The notes: generated by a model from the sequence alone, not told the origin. A stretch of DNA of 55,392 bases from Geobacter sp. UBA698 (GCA_002298925.1 DBMM01000039.1:48950-104341), one strand, 5' to 3'. Shown: positions 8,596-16,705, numbered from the stretch's first letter. Numbers and translations are program-made.

Positions 8596-9189
8596 ATGAA
8601 AAAACTCATCGCTCTTGCCTGTCTGGCAACAACCGTTTCCATGACCTCAGGAATGGCCATGGCCGACAGCATCAAAGGAAGAGTCGGCGTAACCGGCAAA
8701 ATCGGTTTCCAGGTCCCGGCCGACAACGAAGCGGATTTTAACAAGAACAAAACCGATGTCGGTTTTATCGGCGGCGGCGGTTTTATCTTCGGCATCGATG
8801 ATCACATTGCTGCCGAATTAGATGTTACCCGCACGGAATTCGGCTCGAGGAAAGGTGATTTCGGCGTTACCAATGTCTCGCTCGGAGGGCAGTACCGTTT
8901 CGCACTTGCTCACCCCCAATTGGTTCCCTACCTTGGGGCCGGCCTGGACATCCTGGTCAGTGACTATGATCCATCCGATGGAGCAAGACGCGACGTTGAC
9001 ACCACGGTTGGCGCCCACGCAAGCGCCGGTGTCGATTATTTCATTATGAAACAGCTGGCCCTGACCGCAGAGGCAAAGCTGGTCGTAGCCCCCGATACCA
9101 GCATCAACGACCGGTCTGGCATTCACAGAGGTGATTTCGATCCGACCAGCTTTTCCAATACATTCGGCATTCGCTACTTCTTCAACTGA
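8596..9189 (+). CDS. Small outer-membrane beta-barrel protein
   Basis: A 197-residue OmpW/OmpA-like beta-barrel. ATG 8596 follows AAGGGAG and yields a signal peptide MKKLIALACLATTVSMTSGMAMAD; an in-frame ATG 33 nt upstream (8563) lacks an RBS. The mature part alternates hydrophobic strands (GRVGVTGKIGFQV, VGFIGGGGFIFGI, HIAAELDVTRTEF, VSLGGQYRFAL, VPYLGAGLDILV) and ends in the outer-membrane signature FGIRYFFN with an aromatic near the C-terminus for BamA recognition. A degenerate copy of its last nine codons and 3' flank is found at 10793-10876. Ligand unknown. Confidence 0.83.
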   Translation: MKKLIALACLATTVSMTSGMAMADSIKGRVGVTGKIGFQVPADNEADFNKNKTDVGFIGGGGFIFGIDDHIAAELDVTRTEFGSRKGDFGVTNVSLGGQYRFALAHPQLVPYLGAGLDILVSDYDPSDGARRDVDTTVGAHASAGVDYFIMKQLALTAEAKLVVAPDTSINDRSGIHRGDFDPTSFSNTFGIRYFFN

Positions 9190-9246
9190 CGCACTGCGCA
9201 ACTGGCAAATCAGTAAGCGGCCAGACCACCGATGCAAAGGAACAAC
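9163..9246 (+). repeat. Direct repeat copy 1 (3' end of beta-barrel gene plus flank)
   Basis: About 84 bp beginning at TTCGGCATTCGCT inside the beta-barrel gene and running through its stop into the leader of the DUF4398 gene. It matches 10793-10876 with about seven substitutions and one 1-bp indel. The two copies bracket the DUF4398-ompA gene pair. Confidence 0.85.
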
Positions 9247-9258
9247 AAGGAGGAGTTT

Positions 9259-9648
9259 ATGAAAAATGTGAACATGGCCGTCATGGCCGCAAGTTGTCTG
9301 TTCGTTGCGGTGATCGCAGGCTGCGCAAGCGGCCCGACGTTCAACCAGAGTTCCGAGGCATCCAAGTCTGCGATCCGCGCCGCCGAGGAAGTAGGGGCGA
9401 CCAATCTCCCCAGCGCCTCTCTTTATTTGCAACTCGCCAAGGAGGAGCTGGAACGTGCCAACAAGCTGGCCGCAGAAGGCAAGAAGAAAGAGGCCGCTTC
9501 GATGCTGACGCGGGCCGAGGCAGACGCTGAACTGGCGGTAACACTTTCCCACGAGCAGTCCGAAAAGACGGAAGCCGGGAAGGCGGTGGAGCGGGTGCGC
9601 CAGCTCCGGATTGACAACCAATTACCAATAGAAAGGAGCAACCCATGA
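9259..9648 (+). CDS. DUF4398 lipoprotein
   Basis: A 129-residue lipoprotein: MKNVNMAVMAASCLFVAVIAGC with lipobox VIAGC, then a helical-hairpin DUF4398 domain (SSEASKSAIRAAEEVGA, ASLYLQLAKEELERANKLAAEGKKKEAASMLTRAEADAELAVTLSHEQ). ATG 9259 is preferred because it follows AAGGAGGAG; the frame is open to ATG 9232. The stop overlaps the start of the next gene (ATGA, 9645-9648), so the two are translationally coupled. DUF4398 also forms the N-terminal part of the downstream OmpA-family protein, suggesting a two-protein periplasmic unit. Confidence 0.85.
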   Translation: MKNVNMAVMAASCLFVAVIAGCASGPTFNQSSEASKSAIRAAEEVGATNLPSASLYLQLAKEELERANKLAAEGKKKEAASMLTRAEADAELAVTLSHEQSEKTEAGKAVERVRQLRIDNQLPIERSNP

Positions 9649-10757
9649 AACAGATTAAATATCTGATACTCGTCGGATGCACCGGATTCCTTGCCAGTTG
9701 CGCGGCCACCGTTCCGACGGAACTAGCCAACGCCCGTCAAGCCTACCAGAATGCAAGCGCGGGACCTGCCGCACAACTAGTGCCGGCGGAGCTGCACAAG
9801 GCGAAGGTGTCACTTGACCGGGCAGAGGAGTCCTTCGCGAAGGATCCCAATTCGTTTCAGACGAAAGATCTCGCATACGTTGCCGAGCGCAAAGCCATAA
9901 TGGCGGATGCACTCGCCTCCACCGCTTCCCAGAAAGGGAGCGCCACCCGGGCGAACAAGGAATTTCAGGCGACCCAGGGCGAGATCATGAAGCAGACTAA
10001 AGAGGACTTGGCCAGGACACAAACTGCGCAGGCTGAGGCGGCATCTGCAGCGGCGGCAGACAAACTGGCGGTTGAGCAGCAGGCTTTGCGCGACTCCGAA
10101 AAACGATCAACCGATGCCGCATCAGCAGCGGCGGCAGACAAACTGGCGGTTGAGCAGCAGGCTTTGCGCGACTCCGAAAAACGATCAACCGATGCCGCAG
10201 CAGCAGCGGCAGCAGACAAACTGGCGGCGGAGAAGCAGGCCCGGTTTGACTCCGAAAAGCGCGCGGCCGATGTGGCCGCCGCCGGGGCAGCAGACAAACT
10301 TTCTGTTGAGCAGCAGGCCAGGCGCGACGCCGAAAAGCGAGCGGCTGATGCGCTGGCAGAGCTGGCCAAGGTTGCCATGCTAAAAGAGGAGCCACGCGGG
10401 CTCGTCATAACGCTCTCGGGCAGCGTCCTCTTTGCTTCAAACCAGGCAACGCTTTTGCCGGCGGCGGAGTCCCGGCTGAACCAGGTCGCCGATTCGCTCA
10501 TGTCGACCAGCAAAGACCGTAGGCTGATCGTAGAGGGGCATACCGACTCTAAGGGCACTGCCGACTTCAACATGAAGTTGTCGCAGCGGCGCGCGGATTC
10601 AGTACGCTCTTATCTCATCTCGCGTGGATACCCGGCCGACCTGATAGAGGCGCGCGGAATCGGCAAGGTTCGCCCAATCGCCGACAATGCGAGCGCCGAA
10701 GGCCGAGCGAACAATCGGCGAGTAGAGATCATTGTCCAGCGGGAAGCCAAACAATAA
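9645..10757 (+). CDS. OmpA-family lipoprotein with DUF4398 head and coiled-coil repeat stalk
   Basis: A 370-residue peptidoglycan-binding lipoprotein. Lipobox LASC (Cys19) follows MKQIKYLILVGCTGFLAS. Residues about 25-110 resemble DUF4398. Residues about 135-238 are four 26-residue Ala/Lys/Glu-rich coiled-coil repeats (ADKLAVEQQALRDSEKRSTDA and variants), encoded by a 78-bp tandem repeat. Residues about 260-368 form a canonical OmpA C-terminal domain with GHTDSKG, LSQRRADSVRSYL, ARGIGKVRPI and NNRRVEI, so the Asp/Arg pair for diaminopimelate binding is intact. The protein likely spans the periplasm from the lipidated outer-membrane anchor to the wall, with the repeat stalk setting reach. Confidence 0.9.
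   Translation: MKQIKYLILVGCTGFLASCAATVPTELANARQAYQNASAGPAAQLVPAELHKAKVSLDRAEESFAKDPNSFQTKDLAYVAERKAIMADALASTASQKGSATRANKEFQATQGEIMKQTKEDLARTQTAQAEAASAAAADKLAVEQQALRDSEKRSTDAASAAAADKLAVEQQALRDSEKRSTDAAAAAAADKLAAEKQARFDSEKRAADVAAAGAADKLSVEQQARRDAEKRAADALAELAKVAMLKEEPRGLVITLSGSVLFASNQATLLPAAESRLNQVADSLMSTSKDRRLIVEGHTDSKGTADFNMKLSQRRADSVRSYLISRGYPADLIEARGIGKVRPIADNASAEGRANNRRVEIIVQREAKQ
10047..10358 (+). repeat. Four tandem 78-bp repeats inside the OmpA-family gene
   Basis: Copies begin at 10047, 10125, 10203 and 10281, each at GCAGC/GCCGG-GGC(A)GC-AGACA. Copies 1 and 2 are nearly identical; 3 and 4 have diverged. The 78-bp period equals 26 codons and preserves the coiled-coil register, so copy number can change without a frameshift. 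Confidence 0.9.
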
Positions 10758-10792
10758 CTTATTGCAAGGTTGCAAGGAGAAATGCTGGTAAG

Positions 10793-10876
10793 TTCGGCAT
10801 TCGCTGCTTCTTCAACTGAGGCACTACGCAACTGGCAAATCATTAAACGGCCAGCGCACCGATGCAAAAGGAACAG
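10793..10876 (+). repeat. Direct repeat copy 2 (fossil 3' end of a beta-barrel gene)
   Basis: Matches 9163-9246. In the equivalent frame it still encodes FGIRCFFN followed by TGA, the terminal residues of the beta-barrel protein, but no upstream gene is attached. It therefore looks like the tail of a duplicated gene whose body has been lost, or the trace of a block insertion between two copies. Confidence 0.8.
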
Positions 10877-10877
10877 A

Positions 10878-11258
10878 ATGAATAAATTATCATTTTTTAC
10901 CACACTGACAATGGTTGCGGTTATCGCCTTATCCAGCGCTACGGTTTCAACGGCCGGATTCCCGGCGCCGCCCGGACTTCCCGGGCTTCCCGGACTTCCT
11001 GCACCTCCTGGGCTGCCTGCACCTCCCGGGGTAAATGTCCATGTCAATGGTTACCTGCCGCCCCCGCCCGGGGTGCACGTTTATCTGGAAGAAGGCCGCC
11101 CCTACTACATTGAAAGAGAACAACGGGTCTATGTGGAAAGAGACCGGAAATATCGTAAGTATAAGCACCGTCGCGGGCATGGGCATAGGGAGCATGAAGA
11201 TCACGACGACCACGAGGGCCACGAGGGGCGAGGCCGGGGTAATGGACACGGCAGGTAG
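10878..11258 (+). CDS. Exported Pro/Gly-rich protein with His/Glu/Arg-rich tail
   Basis: A 126-residue exported protein of unknown function. ATG 10878 follows AAAAGGAAC; a longer frame to 10770 only reads through the duplicated repeat. The signal peptide (MNKLSFFTTLTMVAVIALSSATVSTAG) leads to a collagen-like run of PPGLPG/PAPPG units (residues about 28-60), then a short Tyr-rich segment (GRPYYIEREQRVYVERDRK). It ends in a His/Glu/Asp/Arg-rich low-complexity tail (HRRGHGHREHEDHDDHEGHEG) that could bind divalent metals. The YYIEREQRVYVE segment recalls YXWGXW-type envelope proteins. Confidence 0.65.
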   Translation: MNKLSFFTTLTMVAVIALSSATVSTAGFPAPPGLPGLPGLPAPPGLPAPPGVNVHVNGYLPPPPGVHVYLEEGRPYYIEREQRVYVERDRKYRKYKHRRGHGHREHEDHDDHEGHEGRGRGNGHGR

Positions 11259-11330
11259 AACTGGAGCGACTGATTGAAAACTAAGTATCCCTGAAAAAAG
11301 GACCGTCAGATCATTCCGCTTGTAGTCGCC

Positions 11331-11437
11331 GACCAGAGCCGGCGCCGGGCTATTCCGGTCCCGCTCTGGTCCACCATGTTCGCAGCGTTCAAGGGGGGAA
11401 TCCACTAATAAACTCCGAAATCCCGGCCTTGAACGCT
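11331..11437. other. Two intergenic stem-loops in a 312-bp gene-free stretch
   Basis: Between 11259 and 11570 no gene is visible. Two strong inverted repeats lie there: GACCAGAGC/GCTCTGGTC (11331-11339 with 11363-11371) and AGCGTTCAAGG/CCTTGAACGCT (11384-11394 with 11427-11437, 11 bp perfect). Neither is followed by a T-run. They could stabilise the 3' end of the envelope transcript, or belong to a repeat family or small RNA. Confidence 0.4.
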
Positions 11438-11499
11438 ATCAGATTTCATGGCCACAAAACCCTACCCTTACTCTGCTCCGTGCCACTACCATTTTGAAG

Positions 11500-11528
11500 T
11501 TAGCAATTCCAGGTCTAACTGATATAAT
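11500..11528 (+). promoter_or_regulatory. Sigma70-type promoter for the alpha/beta hydrolase gene
   Basis: TTAGCA (11500-11505) and a perfect TATAAT (11523-11528) are separated by 17 bp, 42 nt upstream of the ATG at 11571. The start of a new transcription unit here separates the hydrolase from the envelope cluster. Confidence 0.6.
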
Positions 11529-11570
11529 TAACAGAACTTTTCAGGCTTGCTTTTTAAAGGAGACGAAAAA

Positions 11571-12956
11571 ATGACTCGATTCTTAGGATTTCAGTACGCA
11601 CTCCGTTCAGCAGTTGTGGCGGTTGCCCTCTTCACGGCAGGCTGCGGTTCCTCGTCATCCCCGCTGCAGTCCGCTGCGGGTGGTGTTGTAAATGTCGACC
11701 CCAAAGTGCTGCTGGCCAGCATCACCAACGCCATACTCATACAGAAGCAGCCTGTTGCGCGGGCATTGGGCGGCTGGGAGTGGGGCGGTTTTTTCAGCAG
11801 CTTCGGCAACCTTCTGGGCAGCATCAATTTTACCAATACCCTTGATATGCAGAAGGTCACCTATCAGGCCACCGGAGCGGATGGTCAGCTCCATGCCATG
11901 ACCGGGCTGCTGATCCTCCCCAAAGCGATCATCGGCAGCAAACCTTCGGTGCCGATCCTCATGTTTCAGCACGGCACCGAACCGTACCGTCAATATTCAC
12001 CCTCCCGGTTCCTGGCGCACATGGACCGGCCGTCCGACTACCCGGAAGTGCTGGTGGCGGCGGCAATCGCTTCCACCGGCTATGCCGTTGCCATGGCCGA
12101 TTACGAGGGACTGGGGGATAATACCGATATCCAGCCCTATGTCCATGGCGACTCGCTGGCAAAACAGGTGGTCGGCATGCTCAAGGCCAGCCGCGACATA
12201 ATCAACGCAAGCAGCGCACCCTGCTCGTGGAACAGCCAGCTCTTCCTGATGGGGTATTCCGAGGGGGGCTACGTGACAATGACGACCACCCGCGAACTGC
12301 AGCTCAATCACGCCGGCGAGTTCACCGTCACCGCTTCGGTCCCGTTGTCCGGCCCCCACGACCTGTCCGGCGAGATGCGAACGCTGATCCTCTCCAGCAA
12401 CACCTCCAAGGCCCCCTACTTCCTGCCGTTCCTGCTCACCAGCTACAATTACGTCACCAAGGGGGCCCTCTTCAACCCTACCAGCGCCATGATTTCAACG
12501 TTAAACACCACCGTTCCCCCGCTGTTTAACGGCAACACGCCATCGGACCTGATAAATGAGGCCATGGGGATGAGCTACAGCCCCTCGGTAAACCTGATTG
12601 TACCCAGAAACGTCCTGGTTCAGGCCTTCATCGACCAACTCAATGACCCGACAACTGCGCTGGTCGACTTTCTCAAGCAGAACGACTCTTACCGCAACCC
12701 CGCCAATCTGAACACGGCCTGGGTGCCGACCGTACCGATACGCATGTACCACCACAGAAGCGACGAACTGGTTCCCTACGGCAACTCCCAGGTCGCCTTC
12801 AACGCCTTCAGCACAGCCGGGGCCAAGAAGTGGGTCTCATTGGTTGAAGAGACCGCCAGCATTGCCATTGATCCGGTCAAAACGGTCCATGTCGGTGCCG
12901 CCTTCCCGGAACTGAGCGATGGCTGGAACTGGATCGACAAAAACTTCAAAAAATAG
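11571..12956 (+). CDS. Lipoprotein alpha/beta hydrolase (secretory-lipase-like)
   Basis: A 461-residue exported hydrolase. ATG 11571 follows AAAGGAGA; the upstream ATG at 11547 lacks a signal and RBS. The signal ends in lipobox FTAGC. The hydrolase fold shows HGTEPYRQ (oxyanion region), ADYEGLGDN, and nucleophile elbow GYSEGG with Ser230. Plausible triad partners are Asp398 in HHRSDELVPYGNS, a typical placement in secretory lipases, and His440 in TVHVGAAFP. The substrate is probably an ester or lipid, judged from the family only. It has its own promoter and is followed by an unrelated permease. Confidence 0.83.
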   Translation: MTRFLGFQYALRSAVVAVALFTAGCGSSSSPLQSAAGGVVNVDPKVLLASITNAILIQKQPVARALGGWEWGGFFSSFGNLLGSINFTNTLDMQKVTYQATGADGQLHAMTGLLILPKAIIGSKPSVPILMFQHGTEPYRQYSPSRFLAHMDRPSDYPEVLVAAAIASTGYAVAMADYEGLGDNTDIQPYVHGDSLAKQVVGMLKASRDIINASSAPCSWNSQLFLMGYSEGGYVTMTTTRELQLNHAGEFTVTASVPLSGPHDLSGEMRTLILSSNTSKAPYFLPFLLTSYNYVTKGALFNPTSAMISTLNTTVPPLFNGNTPSDLINEAMGMSYSPSVNLIVPRNVLVQAFIDQLNDPTTALVDFLKQNDSYRNPANLNTAWVPTVPIRMYHHRSDELVPYGNSQVAFNAFSTAGAKKWVSLVEETASIAIDPVKTVHVGAAFPELSDGWNWIDKNFKK

Positions 12957-13014
12957 GATCGGAAACGGTGCTGTGTTATCATTTGATTAGATTTCAGTAT
13001 CAGGGGGGCGGCAG

Positions 13015-14058
13015 GTGAATTCTTATTTTGGAGCCATTGGTGCTCTTGCCATAGGCGCACTTGCCTCTTGGGTCTGTCTGCCGTTTCTGACCCCCTTCAT
13101 CTGGGCCCTCGTCATTCGGCAGGTCCTCTCTCCACTGCAGCGCAGATTAACTGCTCGTCTCTCCCAGACCGTAGCAGCTGCAGTGATGGTGGTGATCATT
13201 GCGCTGGCCGGAGTTGTGCCGCTGACAATTGTCGGCGGCCAGCTCGCCTACGAGGCTACCAGTGCGATGCAGTCTTTCCAGGGGAATATTTACGGGAAGA
13301 TCTCGATCGCATCGGTTCAAAAAAAGCTGGATGCCCTCCCGCTTCCTGCTCCGCTCAAGAAAATCACGAGCAAGTTCCAGCTTGACGAAGAGGTCTTGGT
13401 GGCCAATGCTGCCGGCTTTGGCCAAAAAATGCTGCAATTAATTGCGGCAACCGCCACTCAGATTGCCGTGGGGGCCGGGATGTTTATTTTCAACGTGATC
13501 GCCTTCATGTTTATCTTTTTCTTCCTCTGCCGGGACGGTAAGGAGTGGTACCGGAGCATTGTTCAGGTCGTTCCGCCCCGTTACGGTCTGGAGTCTCTGC
13601 TGGATCGTCTTTCTTCGAGCGCTACGGCCGTCTTCTGCGGATTTGCCGGAACCTGCCTGGTGCAGGGAACGATCGGCGGGATCGCATTCGCAGCTCTCGG
13701 GCTGCCTTCCCCCTTTCTGGCCGGTGCGATCATGACCATCTGCGCCCTGGTACCGGGCGTCGGAACGGCCCTGGTTTGGGGGCCGGCAGCGTTGTGGCTG
13801 CTGGTTTCAGGTTCCGTTGCAAAGGGGGTGATCCTGATCGCCATCGGCGCGGGCGTGATCGGCATGATCGACAACGTGACACGCCCTCTGCTTGCCAGGC
13901 TGGGGGGATCACAGCTCTCGATCGTAACCATCACCCTGGGGGCAATCGGCGGAATAGCCGCATTCGGCCTGACCGGGATCATCATCGGCCCCCTTTCCAT
14001 AGAAGCCTTTTCATGGCTGCTTCAGCGCCTTTCAACTGAAGAGTGCCAGCTCGACTGA
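13015..14058 (+). CDS. AI-2E family transporter (PerM/YdiK-like)
   Basis: A 347-residue integral membrane protein of the AI-2E/PerM family, with about eight hydrophobic segments (GALAIGALASWVCLPFLTPFIWALVI, AAAVMVVIIALAGVVPLTIV, IFNVIAFMFIFFFLCRDG, ALVPGVGTALVWGPAALWLLV, LGAIGGIAAFGLTGIIIGPL). Characteristic motifs are FLCRDGKEWY before the central loop, PGVGTALVWGPAA, and the C-terminal GGIAAFGLTGIIIGPL. It starts with GTG after AGGGGGGC. Members export autoinducer-2 or act in Na+(Li+)/H+ antiport; the substrate here is not predictable. Confidence 0.88.
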   Translation: MNSYFGAIGALAIGALASWVCLPFLTPFIWALVIRQVLSPLQRRLTARLSQTVAAAVMVVIIALAGVVPLTIVGGQLAYEATSAMQSFQGNIYGKISIASVQKKLDALPLPAPLKKITSKFQLDEEVLVANAAGFGQKMLQLIAATATQIAVGAGMFIFNVIAFMFIFFFLCRDGKEWYRSIVQVVPPRYGLESLLDRLSSSATAVFCGFAGTCLVQGTIGGIAFAALGLPSPFLAGAIMTICALVPGVGTALVWGPAALWLLVSGSVAKGVILIAIGAGVIGMIDNVTRPLLARLGGSQLSIVTITLGAIGGIAAFGLTGIIIGPLSIEAFSWLLQRLSTEECQLD

Positions 14059-14232
14059 TACCGCTTCTGTTTGCCGGCTTGTACAACCTGTCAAAAGTCG
14101 CTATAGTTTCAGACATTCAGCAGCTTTTGAACGGCTCTCCATGTCAGGCAATCACCCCTCCCGCTGAAACATAAACTTCATTCAACAACTCCCGCCATGG
14201 CGGGGAGCCATCGGTCATCCGCGAGAATTGAT

Positions 14233-16122
14233 ATGCCCTTTATCCCGACTACACAGCAGGAAATGAAACAGCGTGGCTGGAGCGAGCTGGACGTGATCTT
14301 CGTCTCCGGTGACGCCTACCTGGATCATCCCGCTTTTGGCGTGCCGCTCCTGGCCCGCTGGCTGGAGCGGCACGGCTTTCGGGTCGGCATTATCCCCCAG
14401 CCCGACTGGCGCTCCAGGGAGCCCTTCATGGTCCTGGGGCGGCCGCGGCTGTTCTTTGCAGTTTCGGCCGGAGCCATGGATTCCATGGTGGCCCACTACA
14501 CCCCGGCCCGCAAGCTGCGCCACGATGACGCCTATACGCCGGGCAACCGCCACGGCGCCCGCCCCAATCGGGCCACGATCATCTATACCTCCCGCCTGAA
14601 GGAGGCGTACCGCGATGTGCCGGTGGTGATCGGCGGCATCGAAGCCAGCCTGCGCCGGTTTGCCCATTACGACTTCTGGGAGGACAAGGTCCGCCGTTCG
14701 ATCCTGCTGGATGCCAAGGCCGATCTGCTGGTGTACGGTATGGGCGAGCGGCCGCTGCTGGAACTGGCCGAGAGGCTGCGGGGCGGGGAGCTGCTGGCGG
14801 ATATCCGCGACGTGCGGGGAACGTGTCTGATTGCGGCTAAGGGGGAGCTGGCTGCGCAGCCGCATCTTGGGGGAGAGGGGGGCCATGCCGTGGAAATCCC
14901 CTCCTTCGAGGAGGTTTCAGCGGATAAAGCGAAATTCGGCGAGGGGTTCCGCCTGGCCAGCCTGGAGCAGAACCCTTTCTGTGCCCGCATCGTGCTGCAG
15001 TCCCACGCCGGGCGGATGCTGGTCTGCAATCCGCCGGCGCTGCCGCTTTCGGAGCGGGAAATGGATGCGGTCTACGCCCTGCCGTTTGAAAAGGCGCCCC
15101 ATCCCGGCTATAGGGAGCAAATCACTGCCTGGGAGCAGATCAAGACCTCCATCACCAGTCATCGCGGCTGCTTCGGGGGGTGTGCCTTCTGTGCCATTGC
15201 CATGCACCAGGGCAAGACGATCCAGTCCCGCAGTCAGGCTTCGCTGCTGGCCGAGCTGGATGCGCTGGCCGGCAAGCCGTGGTTTAGGGGCAGCGTCAGC
15301 GATATCGGCGGGCCGACCGCCAACATGTACGGCCTGTCCTGCGGAAATCCCGCTGCCATGAAGGTCTGCCGGCGCGAGAGCTGCATTTTTCCGGGTATCT
15401 GCAAAAACCTGCTGACAAGCGACAAGCGGGCGGTCAGTTTGCTGCGTGCGGCACGGAGCCGCAACGGCATCCGCAATGTGGCGGTGTCGTCCGGGGTGCG
15501 CTATGACCTGCTGGAACAGCAGTCCGGCTATTTCAGCGAACTGGTGGGGCATCACGTCAGCGGTCTGCTCAAGGTGGCGCCGGAACATCTGGCCGAACAT
15601 GTCACGACAGTGATGCGCAAACCGGGCCGGAAATCCTTTGAGACCTTTCTGCGGCGCTTTCGTGCCGAAAATGACCGCATCGGCAAGCGCCAGTCGCTGG
15701 TGCCGTATCTGATCTCGGGTCATCCCGGCTGTACCCTGAATGATATGCTGGAACTGGCCCTGACCCTCAGGAAGCTGGGTATGCAGGTGGAGCAGGTGCA
15801 GGACTTCACTCCGACACCAGGCACGCTCTCCACCTGCATGTATTACACCGGTATCGACCCCGACTCCGGCAAGGCACTGCATGTGGCGCGGAGTGACCGC
15901 GAGAAGGGGCTGCAGAAGGCGCTGCTGCTATGGCATCTGCCCGATGAGCAGCGCAAGGTGCAGGAGGCTCTGCGGGAATTGGGGCGGGAGGAGCTGCTGG
16001 CCGTGCTGACGCCGGTCAGCGCCGGCGCTGCGCGATCAGGACGTACCGCCCCCCGGCCGCAGTCGCCAGGGCATAAAAGCGGGGCTGATTCCAATTCCAA
16101 ATCAAAGCGCCATCTTCGTTGA
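14233..16122 (+). CDS. YgiQ family radical SAM protein
   Basis: A 629-residue radical SAM enzyme of the YgiQ family. The N-terminal domain (WSELDVIFVSGDAYLDHPAFGVPLLARWLE, FRVGIIPQPDWR) is followed by a radical SAM core with cluster motif CFGGCAFC within TSHRGCFGGCAFCAIAMHQG. ATG 14233 is preferred because it aligns with the family start (MPFIPTTQQEM); ATG 14197 is also in frame, and neither has a strong RBS. The C-terminal extension after about residue 595 is Ala/Arg/Ser-rich and probably disordered. The reaction is unknown in the family. It is monocistronic and converges with cspA. Confidence 0.88.
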   Translation: MPFIPTTQQEMKQRGWSELDVIFVSGDAYLDHPAFGVPLLARWLERHGFRVGIIPQPDWRSREPFMVLGRPRLFFAVSAGAMDSMVAHYTPARKLRHDDAYTPGNRHGARPNRATIIYTSRLKEAYRDVPVVIGGIEASLRRFAHYDFWEDKVRRSILLDAKADLLVYGMGERPLLELAERLRGGELLADIRDVRGTCLIAAKGELAAQPHLGGEGGHAVEIPSFEEVSADKAKFGEGFRLASLEQNPFCARIVLQSHAGRMLVCNPPALPLSEREMDAVYALPFEKAPHPGYREQITAWEQIKTSITSHRGCFGGCAFCAIAMHQGKTIQSRSQASLLAELDALAGKPWFRGSVSDIGGPTANMYGLSCGNPAAMKVCRRESCIFPGICKNLLTSDKRAVSLLRAARSRNGIRNVAVSSGVRYDLLEQQSGYFSELVGHHVSGLLKVAPEHLAEHVTTVMRKPGRKSFETFLRRFRAENDRIGKRQSLVPYLISGHPGCTLNDMLELALTLRKLGMQVEQVQDFTPTPGTLSTCMYYTGIDPDSGKALHVARSDREKGLQKALLLWHLPDEQRKVQEALRELGREELLAVLTPVSAGAARSGRTAPRPQSPGHKSGADSNSKSKRHLR

Positions 16123-16251
16123 CTCGTTTTCGGCTCCTCAACATACTGATTGTATGCCTTCGTCGCCTCAATCCTCGCCGCCTTGATTTCATCTTTGATT
16201 TGAAACCGGAATGAGGTCCGATCTTCCGGTCGTTCCGGCAGCCCACGGCAT

Positions 16252-16282
16252 AAAAAAACCCGCTGATCGCTCAGCGGGTTTT
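16252..16282. terminator. Bidirectional rho-independent terminator between ygiQ and cspA
   Basis: An 8-bp perfect stem CCCGCTGA/TCAGCGGG with loop TCGC, flanked by A7 on the left and T4 on the right. It can terminate the minus-strand cold-shock transcript (where the A7 becomes U7) and, more weakly, the ygiQ transcript. Confidence 0.85.
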
Positions 16283-16309
16283 GACTGCTCTGGTTCTTGG
16301 TTGCAAGGG

Positions 16310-16513
16310 TTACCTGGATTTTACCACGTTGGAAGCCTGAAGCCCTTTGGGGCCCTGGGTAATGTCGAAAGTAACCGCATCGCCTTCGGCGAGGGATTTG
16401 AAGCCGTCGCCCTGGATGGCGGAGAAGTGAACGAAAACATCCTCGCCACCTTCCTGCTCAATGAAGCCGAAACCCTTGGTGTCGTTGAACCATTTAACCT
16501 TGCCCTGTGCCAT
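16310..16513 (-). CDS. cspA: Cold-shock protein, CspA family
   Basis: A 67-residue single cold-shock domain that binds single-stranded RNA/DNA. RNP1 (KGFGFIEQ) and RNP2 (VFVHFSAI) are intact, and the ending is GLQASNVVKSR. The start MAQGKVKWF is fixed by an AAGGAGG Shine-Dalgarno on the minus strand; the longer reading frame upstream is untranslated leader. The promoter at 16664-16691 implies a leader of about 145 nt, as is typical for cold-shock mRNAs. Confidence 0.96.
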   Translation of the reverse strand: MAQGKVKWFNDTKGFGFIEQEGGEDVFVHFSAIQGDGFKSLAEGDAVTFDITQGPKGLQASNVVKSR

Positions 16514-16663
16514 TTTCCTACCTCCTTTTTTCTCCGGTGCTACGCCGGTACAAGTGGGATACTGCCTAAGTTTCCGGAGTCTGATGCAGGAAAACCGCAA
16601 AGCCTGGTCAAACATGGTTCTTCTACGTTCTGCAGTAACTTCCGAAACTTGCTGAGACCGTCG

Positions 16664-16691
16664 TTTATCATAGGGCCAAAGCGCGTGTCAA
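16664..16691 (-). promoter_or_regulatory. Promoter of cspA
   Basis: On the minus strand a perfect TTGACA (16691-16686) and GATAAA (16669-16664) are separated by 16 bp, just after the mlaC stop codon. They place the cspA start site about 145 nt upstream of the ATG. Confidence 0.6.
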
Positions 16692-16705
16692 GGAATTTAA
16701 TATCG

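Noticed and set aside
10047..10358. Regular repeats considered as a CRISPR array
   Set aside because: The 78-bp units are contiguous, coding and in frame within an OmpA-family gene, with no unique spacers.
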